A DNA stretch of 24,529 bases from a bacterium (GTDB lineage Bacteria; Patescibacteriota; Minisyncoccia; UBA6257; GWB1-50-10): the NCBI GenBank assembly GCA_021813265.1, contig JAKALF010000005.1:1-24529 (forward strand). Reading direction: 5' to 3'. Every line of letters begins with the position of its first letter. Within the stretch, counting starts at the first letter, position 1. Of this stretch, positions 14,775 through 21,782 are shown in pieces. Both the position numbers and the translations under genes were made by a program. The notes beneath the pieces are model-generated. The model was given only the letters and a program-made list of their open reading frames with translations. It ran no database searches and was not told the origin of the DNA.

Positions 14775-15917
14775 ATGAAAACCATAGAAATCGGCCAGCT
14801 CAAAGAACAAAAAGAAGGATTTAAGGCTTTCATCCCGGCATCCTTTCCTCCGAAGGACGGTTTTGAATTTGACGCTAAGATTCTCAAGAAAAATGATGAA
14901 GCGACACGTCTCTTAGGCAAGCTTGACGGCATAACGAAATTACTGCCCGATGTGGATTTTTTCCTGAGCATGTATCTCCGCAAGGATGCGGCTTCTTCGA
15001 GCCAGATCGAGGGAACGATGGCGACGATGATCAATGCGATCGAAGCGGAGGTGCAACCGAGCGCGAATATTCCCGAAGACGTGCATGATATTTTGTATTA
15101 CATCAAAGCATTGAATTACGGAATGAGGCGCGTCAAAGAGGATGATTTTCCGATGGTACTACGTTTCGTCCGTGAACTGCATAAGCAATTGATGGACAAG
15201 GCGCGGGCAACTCATTATTCCGATCCGGGAGAATTCAGGAAATCTCAAAACTGGATAGGTGGCACACGTCCGGACAACGCGCGCTTCGTGCCGCCTCCGG
15301 TCGAAGAAATGAATATTGCACTTAGCGATCTTGAGAAGTTCATGCATACCAAGGATGATATTTTGACGCCGATCAAAGCGGCGCTGATCCATGCGCAATT
15401 CGAGACGATTCACCCGTTCCTCGACGGCAACGGTCGAACCGGCCGTATGCTTATCGCGTTTTATTTCTGGAAGGAAGGTTATCTGGAGAAGCCAGTGTTG
15501 TTTTTGTCCTCTTATTTCAAGAAGCACCAAAAAATTTATTACGAACGGCTGTTCGGTTATCACTTCGGCGAAGTTTCGGCTTGGGTAGACTTTTTCCTTG
15601 ATGGAGTAATCGAAATCGCAGGCGAGGCGATAGATATCGTTGGGAAAATAAATGCTTTGCGCGAAAAAGACATGATGAAGATTCAGACTTTGGGTAAACG
15701 CTCTTCGGAGAGTGCCGCTTTGGTGTTGCCGAAACTTTATGAGCAACCGATCGTGAATGTCGCGACCATCCAGAAATGGACTGGCTTTTCTCGTGCCGGA
15801 TCTCAAACCGTTATCAATCGATTTATAGATATGGGAATCCTTATGCCGAAGGACAAAGACGTGAAGTACGGCCAGTCATACATTTACAAGAAATACACTG
15901 ATATATTCGCGGAATAA
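14775..15917 (+). CDS. Fic-family protein adenylyltransferase with C-terminal winged helix
   Basis: The 380-residue protein has a Fic N-terminal domain with the inhibitory motif SxxxEG (S75 to G80 in SSQIEG), a Fic core with the complete active-site motif HPFLDGNGRTGR (H213-R224), and a winged-helix DNA-binding domain (about 313-371). Fic enzymes transfer AMP from ATP to target-protein hydroxyls. The intramolecular helix with the conserved Glu (E79) restrains ATP binding until it is relieved (class II Fic, family knowledge). All key residues are intact. The target is unknown. There is no Shine-Dalgarno, and an operator half-site touches the start codon. The exonuclease gene begins two bases after the stop, so they form an operon. 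Base composition looks more GC-rich than neighbouring genes, consistent with acquisition. Confidence 0.93.
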   Translation: MKTIEIGQLKEQKEGFKAFIPASFPPKDGFEFDAKILKKNDEATRLLGKLDGITKLLPDVDFFLSMYLRKDAASSSQIEGTMATMINAIEAEVQPSANIPEDVHDILYYIKALNYGMRRVKEDDFPMVLRFVRELHKQLMDKARATHYSDPGEFRKSQNWIGGTRPDNARFVPPPVEEMNIALSDLEKFMHTKDDILTPIKAALIHAQFETIHPFLDGNGRTGRMLIAFYFWKEGYLEKPVLFLSSYFKKHQKIYYERLFGYHFGEVSAWVDFFLDGVIEIAGEAIDIVGKINALREKDMMKIQTLGKRSSESAALVLPKLYEQPIVNVATIQKWTGFSRAGSQTVINRFIDMGILMPKDKDVKYGQSYIYKKYTDIFAE

Positions 15918-15919
15918 AT

Positions 15920-16378
15920 ATGCAACAGGAAATCGCCATCAAAAACTTGATATTCGTGGATTGCGAGGGACACGGTCCGGCGCCAACACTGAATGATTCG
16001 GTGGAATTTGAGTTTGGCGCGGTCGCGTATCCTTCAAGGCAAACGTTCCACGGCACAGGCGCGACAAAAGAAACGTTTGAAGATTTCGATAAGTGGATTT
16101 CATCGGTGATAGAGAAAGAGTTCAAGCCGTTATTTGTGAGCGACAATCCGGCCTACGACTGGCAATTCATCAACTATTATTTCCATTTATTTCTCGGCAA
16201 AAACCCATTCGGCCATTCCGCAAGACGGATTGGTGATTTTTATGCTGGTCTCGTTGACGACTTTACCAATGCAAGCTCATGGAAAAAACTGCGCATCACA
16301 GCTCATGACCACAATCCCGTAAACGATGCCATGGGTAATCTCGAAGCGTTCGAGAGATTGCTAAAAGGAGAAAGATAA
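15920..16378 (+). CDS. DEDDh-type 3'-5' exonuclease (Rv2179c-like)
   Basis: This 152-residue protein has the acidic motifs of DEDDh exonucleases: D14 and E16 in FVDCEGHGP, D80 in DNPAYDWQFI, and H131 with D136 in HNPVNDA. The short length and the sequence around the motifs resemble the Rv2179c-like 3'-5' exoribonucleases rather than the DNA polymerase proofreading subunit. It would cut RNA or single-stranded DNA from the 3' end with two metal ions. It starts two bases after the fic stop and must share the fic message. The pairing suggests a functional couple, such as a stress or defence module, but that is inference. After its stop comes a short truncated frame and then mnmA. Confidence 0.85.
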   Translation: MQQEIAIKNLIFVDCEGHGPAPTLNDSVEFEFGAVAYPSRQTFHGTGATKETFEDFDKWISSVIEKEFKPLFVSDNPAYDWQFINYYFHLFLGKNPFGHSARRIGDFYAGLVDDFTNASSWKKLRITAHDHNPVNDAMGNLEAFERLLKGER

Positions 16379-16382
16379 AACT

Positions 16383-16421
16383 ATGAAAAAGGAAATCGCT
16401 TATGACGAGAATTTGGAATAA
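16383..16421 (+). pseudogene. Truncated 12-codon ORF at the cassette-mnmA junction
   Basis: ATG at 16383 opens a frame MKKEIAYDENLE that stops at 16419-16421, inside mnmA. The first six or seven codons precede the repeat and the rest is mnmA sequence out of frame, so this is probably the start of a third cassette gene cut off by the junction. Its AAGGA now lies eight bases before the mnmA ATG and can serve as the mnmA ribosome binding site. Confidence 0.4.
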
Positions 16422-16462
16422 GCACAAATTAAATATCCCTCTTAAAAGAAAGGTCTTTGTAG
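16402..16462 (+). repeat. 61-bp direct repeat, copy B (5' end of intact mnmA)
   Basis: It covers codons 1-20 of mnmA plus one base and matches copy A at 14345-14405 at 56 of 61 positions. Copies A and B bracket the fic-exonuclease segment (about 2.0 kb). Confidence 0.9.
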
Positions 16463-17520
16463 GGATGTCAGGCGGAGTAGATTCTTCCGTCTCGGCTTTG
16501 CTTTTGAAAAAAAGGGGATATGACGTTACCGGTATTTTTATGAAGTGTTTTAATATTGATGGATGCGCCAAACGGGACGCTGAAGACGCGCGCAGAGTCG
16601 CCGAACGTTTACGTATTCCTTTTTATACCTTTGATTTCGAGGAGGAATATAAAAAGCGGGTAGTGCGATACATGGTTGAGGGATATAAAAAGGGGATTAC
16701 TCCCAATCCCGATGTTATGTGCAACAAAGAGATAAAATTCGGGATGTTTTTAGATAAAGCTCTCGCGCTTCACGCCGATTACGTTGCTATGGGTCACTAT
16801 GTGAGATTAAAAAAATATAAGGGAGCGTTCTCAGTTTTTAAGGCAAAAGATGAGAATAAAGATCAGAGTTATTTTCTTTGGACTCTGACTCAAAATCAAT
16901 TGGAGCGCTCGTTGTTTCCTCTTGGAGAGTATACAAAACCTGAAGTAAGGGCTATGGCGAAAAAGGCAAATCTTCCGACAGCGGACAAGAAAGATTCCCA
17001 GGGAATTTGTTTTTTGGGAGATATTTCTATTTCCGACTTTTTGAAGGACTATATACGATCTAAAAAGGGGAAAATCATCACCACAAAAGGGGAGGTTATA
17101 GGAGAACACGAAGGAGCTCACTTATATACCATAGGGCAGCGGCATGGACTTGATTTGAGCATGAAAAATAAAGCATTGGGAATCAAAGGAAATCACGCAA
17201 CAAAGGCCCATTATGTTGTTTCAAAAGACGTGAAAAACAATATCATTATCGTCGCGGAAGGATCTGAAGATCCAGCATTATCAAAGCAAGAGATAAACCT
17301 TACCGATGTTCATATTATAAATCCAAAATCTTCGGATGAGGGGGGTGTTTTGACCCGCGTGCGATACCGACAGCCGCTTAGAAGAGCCGTTCTTAGAAGA
17401 AAGAACAAAAAGACGCATACGCTTACTTTCAAAAATCCTCAAATATTCGTTGCTCCAGGGCAATCCGCGGTCTTTTACGCGAAAAACGGAGAAATGTTGG
17501 GAGGAGGAATCATACAATGA
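16402..17520 (+). CDS. mnmA: tRNA-specific 2-thiouridylase MnmA
   Basis: The 372-residue protein is MnmA, which thiolates uridine 34 of tRNA-Lys, -Glu and -Gln using ATP and a persulfide donor. Visible motifs are the PP-loop GMSGGVDSS (21-29), the catalytic cysteines C107 in DVMCNKEIKFG and C203 in GICFLGDI, MGHYVR, DQSYFLW and the C-terminal beta-barrel (VRYRQPL). Family members usually begin just before the PP-loop; this one has a 16-residue basic N-terminal extension. That extension is also present in the truncated copy at 14345, so it is old. An AAGGA provided by the inserted cassette sits eight bases before the ATG. With no promoter in between, the gene is probably transcribed from the fic promoter. 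Confidence 0.95.
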   Translation: MTRIWNKHKLNIPLKRKVFVGMSGGVDSSVSALLLKKRGYDVTGIFMKCFNIDGCAKRDAEDARRVAERLRIPFYTFDFEEEYKKRVVRYMVEGYKKGITPNPDVMCNKEIKFGMFLDKALALHADYVAMGHYVRLKKYKGAFSVFKAKDENKDQSYFLWTLTQNQLERSLFPLGEYTKPEVRAMAKKANLPTADKKDSQGICFLGDISISDFLKDYIRSKKGKIITTKGEVIGEHEGAHLYTIGQRHGLDLSMKNKALGIKGNHATKAHYVVSKDVKNNIIIVAEGSEDPALSKQEINLTDVHIINPKSSDEGGVLTRVRYRQPLRRAVLRRKNKKTHTLTFKNPQIFVAPGQSAVFYAKNGEMLGGGIIQ

Positions 17521-17549
17521 CGACGGTTTAGTGTTTTCTAAGTATGGTT

Positions 17550-17555
17550 TATAAT
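17550..17555 (+). promoter_or_regulatory. Possible -10 element for comEC
   Basis: A perfect TATAAT with a weak -35 (TTAGTG at 17528). The predicted start near 17562 is about five bases from the comEC ATG at 17567, which lacks a Shine-Dalgarno. Read-through from mnmA is the alternative. Confidence 0.4.
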
Positions 17556-17566
17556 GATTACACCTT

Positions 17567-19027
17567 ATGCCCTCCCATGATATTTTCTTTTATGGATCCT
17601 TCTTTTTTCTTGTAGGGATCGCGTTAGGAAGTTTGGGGGTGGGGATACTCCTGAGTTTTTGGATCGCGCTTTTTATAAGTGCGCTCTTTTTTGTTGTAAA
17701 AGAAATTTCAAAGGAAAGAAAAAAAATAACGATGGCTCTTCTCGCGTTTTTCATGTTTTTAGGGGTTTTATATTATCGCATTGACGACCATATTCTACGA
17801 AATAAAGCTGTTCCTTTTGAGCGACAAACCGTTTTTTCCGGGAACGTCATTTCTGATCCGAAGATAAGAGAAAACTCTCAAGAAGTTATCGTGGAAAGCG
17901 GTGATATGGATAACGCCCGTTTTCTTTTAAAAACCTCCCGTTATCCGCGTTTTTCATATGGTGAAAATCTGAAGATCTCAGGGATTATAGAGAAACCGGA
18001 ACCAGGAGGATACGCGGATTATCTCGCGAAGGAAGGCATTTCCGGAGTTACGCGTTTTCCCGATGTAACACTTGTTTCAAAACGGGAAGGTTTTTCTCTC
18101 AAAGCATTTCTTATAGACATAAAACATACTCTTTCAGATTCTTTCTCTAATCTATTACCCAAAAAAGAAGCTCTGTTTCTTACGGGCCTTACCCTTGGGG
18201 GAACAAGCGGATTTTCTTCCGAGTTCAAGGATTCCATGAGAAAAAGCGGGACGACCCATCTTGTGGCGCTTTCGGGATATAATATAACCATCATCGCGTG
18301 GGTGATGTTCGGCATGTTTTCCTATATTTTCTCCCGCCGCCTATCGTTTTTTTGCACGGTTCTTTCCCTTCTTCTTTTTGTGGGAATCGCGGGAGCGGAA
18401 ACGTCGGTTGTAAGGGCGGCTATTATGGGCATCTTGGTTCTCGTGGCTCGCGAGACAGGAAAGATCTATAGTCTTAGAAACGCGATTATGTTTACAGCAT
18501 TATCCATGACGCTTATTAATCCCAAGATCCTTGTGTTTGACGTGGGATTTCAACTTTCCTTTCTCGCTCTTTTAGGAATCGTGTATCTTCGTCCCGCTCT
18601 TATGACGTTGTTTCATATACGGGAAACAGATACCAGATTTCTTTCCTTGAAAGATAATTTTTTTACGACCCTTTCGGCGCAACTCGCCGTCTTGCCCGTG
18701 TTACTATCAAGTTTTGGAGAAATATCGCTTTCTTCAGTCATTTCCAATATGCTTATTCTCCCTGTCATTCCCATTATCATGGGTATAGGAGCGCTTACGG
18801 CACTTCTCTCTTTCGTCTCGTACTATGGAGCCCTTATCCTCGCGTGGATTGATCTTGTTCTCCTCCGTTTTAATGTTTTGGTTATAGAGTTTTTTGCCGC
18901 GCATGGAGTATTTTTGCGTATAACCATTCCTTTGGTTGTAACGTTTCTCTATTATTTTGCCTTCATCGTGTTTATTTATACCGTCGTATGGAAAAAGAAA
19001 GTGTTCCATGGCAGACGAACTATTTGA
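17567..19027 (+). CDS. comEC: ComEC/Rec2 competence channel, membrane part
   Basis: The 486-residue protein is the membrane half of ComEC, the channel that passes single-stranded DNA across the membrane during transformation. Residues 1-70 contain N-terminal membrane helices. A periplasmic OB-like domain (about 85-170) contains SGNVISDPKI and ISGVTRF. The competence domain begins about 200 with LTGLTLGGTSGFSSEF and HLVALSGYNITIIAW (231-245), which is diagnostic, and continues through multiple helices to about 478. In many bacteria the metallo-beta-lactamase-like domain is fused at the C-terminus; here it is encoded by the next gene, which overlaps by 20 bases in another frame. Patescibacteria commonly keep ComEC as a DNA-uptake route (family knowledge). 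Confidence 0.92.
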   Translation: MPSHDIFFYGSFFFLVGIALGSLGVGILLSFWIALFISALFFVVKEISKERKKITMALLAFFMFLGVLYYRIDDHILRNKAVPFERQTVFSGNVISDPKIRENSQEVIVESGDMDNARFLLKTSRYPRFSYGENLKISGIIEKPEPGGYADYLAKEGISGVTRFPDVTLVSKREGFSLKAFLIDIKHTLSDSFSNLLPKKEALFLTGLTLGGTSGFSSEFKDSMRKSGTTHLVALSGYNITIIAWVMFGMFSYIFSRRLSFFCTVLSLLLFVGIAGAETSVVRAAIMGILVLVARETGKIYSLRNAIMFTALSMTLINPKILVFDVGFQLSFLALLGIVYLRPALMTLFHIRETDTRFLSLKDNFFTTLSAQLAVLPVLLSSFGEISLSSVISNMLILPVIPIIMGIGALTALLSFVSYYGALILAWIDLVLLRFNVLVIEFFAAHGVFLRITIPLVVTFLYYFAFIVFIYTVVWKKKVFHGRRTI

Positions 19028-19886
19028 GGTACTCAAAAAACATAAAGAGAAGGCGATTATTCTTTTCCTGGCGCTTTGTGTTTTGGATGTTTCTCTTTAT
19101 ATTCAAATATCAGGAAGAGAGAAAAATAGAGATCTTAGTCTTCATTTCTTAGGCGTTGGACAGGGGGACAGCGAGCTTGTAATGCTTCCGGGAGGCGTGA
19201 AAGTTCTTATTGATGGAGGCCCGATTAACGGAAAGGCGCTTTCGGAACTTTCAAAAATCCTTCCTGGAACTGATCGATATATCGATCTTGTGGTGATGAG
19301 TCATCCCCAGACCGATCACTTCGGAGGTCTTATCGATGTTCTTAAAGACTATTCTATAGGGGCATTCTTATGGAGCGGAAGAGAAGGAACGGCGACATCA
19401 TTCATGAATTTGAAAGAAGTGATGGCGGAGAAAGGAATACGAGACATCAGAGTCGGTAAAGGGGATCGTATAGATTATGAAAACAACGTCATACAAGTTC
19501 TTGCTCCATGGAAGAGCCTTATGAACAGCAAAGAGTTAAACGACACGACGGTTGTTTTAGAGCTTGAAAGCAAAAACACCAAGACGTTATTCACGGGGGA
19601 TATAGGTTCGAAAATTGAAGATCAGCTCGTGGCTGATGGATTGGGGGTGATAGATATTCTGAAGGTCGCGCATCATGGGTCAAAATATTCTTCGCCCGCG
19701 GAGTTTTTAAAAACATTACATCCCAAACTTTCCGTGATAGAGGTAGGGAAAAATAGTTATGGACATCCGACTAAAGAAGCGCTTCAACGTATTGGAGCGA
19801 TAGGGTCATCCCTTTATCGCACTGATGAATATGGCACGGTGAGTGTTGTGATAGACGGGAAAGCTATGAGGGTTTATAGACCGTGA
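19008..19886 (+). CDS. ComEC-type metallo-beta-lactamase domain protein (separate gene)
   Basis: From ATG 19008 the product has 292 residues: an N-terminal membrane anchor (about 14-34) and a ComEC-like metallo-beta-lactamase domain. Motifs are LHFLGVGQGDSELVML, VLIDGG, SHPQTDHFGG (H99, D103, H104), LFTGDIG (D198) and AHHGS (H222, H223), so the metal site is complete. Strings like GVGQGDS and HHGS are typical of the ComEC C-terminal domain, thought to degrade the non-transported DNA strand. The start overlaps comEC by 20 bases. An upstream in-frame ATG at 18957 would give a longer and less plausible N-terminus. It is the last gene before a new promoter at 19904. Confidence 0.9.
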   Translation: MADELFEVLKKHKEKAIILFLALCVLDVSLYIQISGREKNRDLSLHFLGVGQGDSELVMLPGGVKVLIDGGPINGKALSELSKILPGTDRYIDLVVMSHPQTDHFGGLIDVLKDYSIGAFLWSGREGTATSFMNLKEVMAEKGIRDIRVGKGDRIDYENNVIQVLAPWKSLMNSKELNDTTVVLELESKNTKTLFTGDIGSKIEDQLVADGLGVIDILKVAHHGSKYSSPAEFLKTLHPKLSVIEVGKNSYGHPTKEALQRIGAIGSSLYRTDEYGTVSVVIDGKAMRVYRP

Positions 19887-19903
19887 TATACCTTCCAATT
19901 TTA

Positions 19904-19932
19904 TTGACATTTATTTTAAAAAGCAGTATCAC
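19904..19932 (+). promoter_or_regulatory. Promoter of the helical-repeat protein gene
   Basis: TTGACA (19904-19909), a 17-bp spacer and TATCAC (19927-19932). The leader contains AAGGAG (19954-19959) six bases before the ATG at 19966. Confidence 0.65.
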
Positions 19933-19965
19933 TTAAGTAGAAACTAAATAAACAAGGAGCCTAAA

Positions 19966-21663
19966 ATGAAAGAGAAATTTTTGAATCTCAGTAAAAGAGT
20001 GGGATATGAAAGAACTATATCCGCGCTCTTTCCTGTTTTTCCAACCTCATTCTTTGAAACACTTGAGGTTTCAGACATCACTTTTGAAACATGGGAGGAG
20101 GTATATCGTCAAGCAAATTCCGAAAAACTGCGAGTATTGGCGATTGAAAAACTTAGTCAATTTAACTTAACGCCGTTTGAATGGCATTCCCTATACCTCA
20201 AAGAAGCGAGGCGAGTTTTTGATGAGGATAGTCTTAATGGCATCGCGAGGTTAGCCATTAAGAAAATAAGCGAGGCAAATCTGACTTTTGAAGAAAGTAC
20301 GGAACTTTATAGACGATCACGGAAACCCTATTTGAGTGGTTATGATTCTTCTTCTTTTATGCGAGAGCTTATTGGAAAAGCACTTCTCAAAAAGATTGAT
20401 CAATGTAACGTATCACTTGAGACGTGGAAGTTAAAATACCTGGATATGATGGATATTGACGAATTTGCGATTGTTCCAAAACGAAGGAAGACTCTTCCCT
20501 CCATACCAAAAAATTCGAAAGAATGGAAAGTCGTTTTCCGCCACCTTTTTCAAGAAGAAAAATATACTACACTTAAAAATCTTTTCATTTCTAAGTTAAG
20601 TAGATATGATTTTTCATTTGATGAATGGAATGAATGGAGGGAATGGGCAAGTTTCAATCTGAAAAGGGCCGAGAAAAACACATTACTCACTGGATTATGT
20701 GTTTTAAAAATGGCGCAAAAGGCGAAGACGGGGTATCAATGGAAATCTATCGCGTTTTCCAGTTATTTATCAACTGCTTTGAAGGAAATAGGATTGCAGA
20801 AAGTCGCGGAGATAGCCTCTGACTTTACTTCTTGGATGGATATCTATATAGAAACCACATCCCAAGAACTTAAAGATCTTGCTTTTCGGAAGATGAGTGA
20901 GTGGAATTTCCCCTTTAAGATGTGGGAGTCGTGTTATGTAAATTTTTTAAGAAATTATCCACCGGAGTTCAAAGAATTGTTTAGACGCAAGATAGTTGAA
21001 AAGTCATCCACAAAGGATGAGTGGAAAGAAACTTTGATATACTATGCGTCCGCGCAAGAGGAGGAAATGGCATTTCAAAAATTGGAAGGATTTGAATTGT
21101 CCGCTCATGAATGGTTTGATCTCTATGAACGCCTTCGTAACAATACTCCTCTTAGGGAACGTGTTTTGGTAAAAATAAGCACCGCTGACCTCGATTTTGA
21201 CGTGGTTTTTGGACTATGTTTTTCTATGTATTCCGATGAAAAATCAAGGGAGCTGGGACTTGAAAAACTTAAAGTATTTCCCGTTACATTCGAGCAGGCG
21301 GCAAAAATGTATAACAAGACTTCCCGCGATTCAGACGTAAGAAGAATTATCGTTCAAAAAGTGCGCGAACTTGCTACAAATTTTGAGGAATGGATATATC
21401 TTTTCTCTAACTTGGAAGATATAAGAGGTGATTTTGCGGAATTCTGTATAGAAGAAATGAAAGATTTGGCCAAAACATTTGATGAATGGAAAAAAATATA
21501 TTTATTCAAAGACAGTGTTTATCTTGGTTCAGGGGAAAACTACGCATTACAAAAGATGATGGGACTCGCCACCACTGCTGACGAGTGGAGCTTTGTCTAT
21601 AATAATTTAGACAAAAAAAACCAAAAAGACAAAGCGCTTATAGCGCTCGTTTCACTTTTATAA
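19966..21663 (+). CDS. Alpha-helical tandem-repeat (solenoid) protein, unknown function
   Basis: The 565-residue protein is built almost wholly of about 16 degenerate repeats of roughly 28-45 residues. Each starts with a motif like TFDEWKKIY or TADEWSFVY and continues into a helix ending in a Leu/Met-rich segment such as ALQKMMGLA. Clear repeat starts include TFETWEEVY near residue 39, TPFEWHSLY, SLETWKLKY, SFDEWNEWR, SAHEWFDLY, NFEEWIYLF, TFDEWKKIY and TADEWSFVY. The pattern predicts a right-handed helical solenoid for binding proteins or peptides. No signal peptide, catalytic motif or membrane segment is present. I know no name for this family. It is a single-gene unit with its own promoter, Shine-Dalgarno and terminator. 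Confidence 0.82.
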   Translation: MKEKFLNLSKRVGYERTISALFPVFPTSFFETLEVSDITFETWEEVYRQANSEKLRVLAIEKLSQFNLTPFEWHSLYLKEARRVFDEDSLNGIARLAIKKISEANLTFEESTELYRRSRKPYLSGYDSSSFMRELIGKALLKKIDQCNVSLETWKLKYLDMMDIDEFAIVPKRRKTLPSIPKNSKEWKVVFRHLFQEEKYTTLKNLFISKLSRYDFSFDEWNEWREWASFNLKRAEKNTLLTGLCVLKMAQKAKTGYQWKSIAFSSYLSTALKEIGLQKVAEIASDFTSWMDIYIETTSQELKDLAFRKMSEWNFPFKMWESCYVNFLRNYPPEFKELFRRKIVEKSSTKDEWKETLIYYASAQEEEMAFQKLEGFELSAHEWFDLYERLRNNTPLRERVLVKISTADLDFDVVFGLCFSMYSDEKSRELGLEKLKVFPVTFEQAAKMYNKTSRDSDVRRIIVQKVRELATNFEEWIYLFSNLEDIRGDFAEFCIEEMKDLAKTFDEWKKIYLFKDSVYLGSGENYALQKMMGLATTADEWSFVYNNLDKKNQKDKALIALVSLL

Positions 21664-21673
21664 TGTTTATAAC

Positions 21674-21704
21674 GCCGTTACGAAATGTAGCGGCGCTTAT
21701 TTTT
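21674..21704 (+). terminator. Intrinsic terminator after the solenoid gene
   Basis: GCCGTTAC (21674-21681) pairs with GTAGCGGC (21687-21694), eight base pairs including one G-T, loop GAAAT, followed by GCTTATTTTT. Confidence 0.7.
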
Positions 21705-21760
21705 AAAAAGCTTATTCACATTTAAAATATCGCTTATTATTTACTCCCCCTCTTTTTTCA

Positions 21761-21769
21761 TGATATATT
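21761..21769 (+). promoter_or_regulatory. Extended -10 promoter of aspS
   Basis: TGA-TATATT with a weak TTACTC at 21741-21746 (17-bp spacing). The predicted start near 21776 leaves about seven bases before the aspS ATG at 21783, with no Shine-Dalgarno. Confidence 0.5.
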
Positions 21770-21782
21770 TAAGCTATATCAT

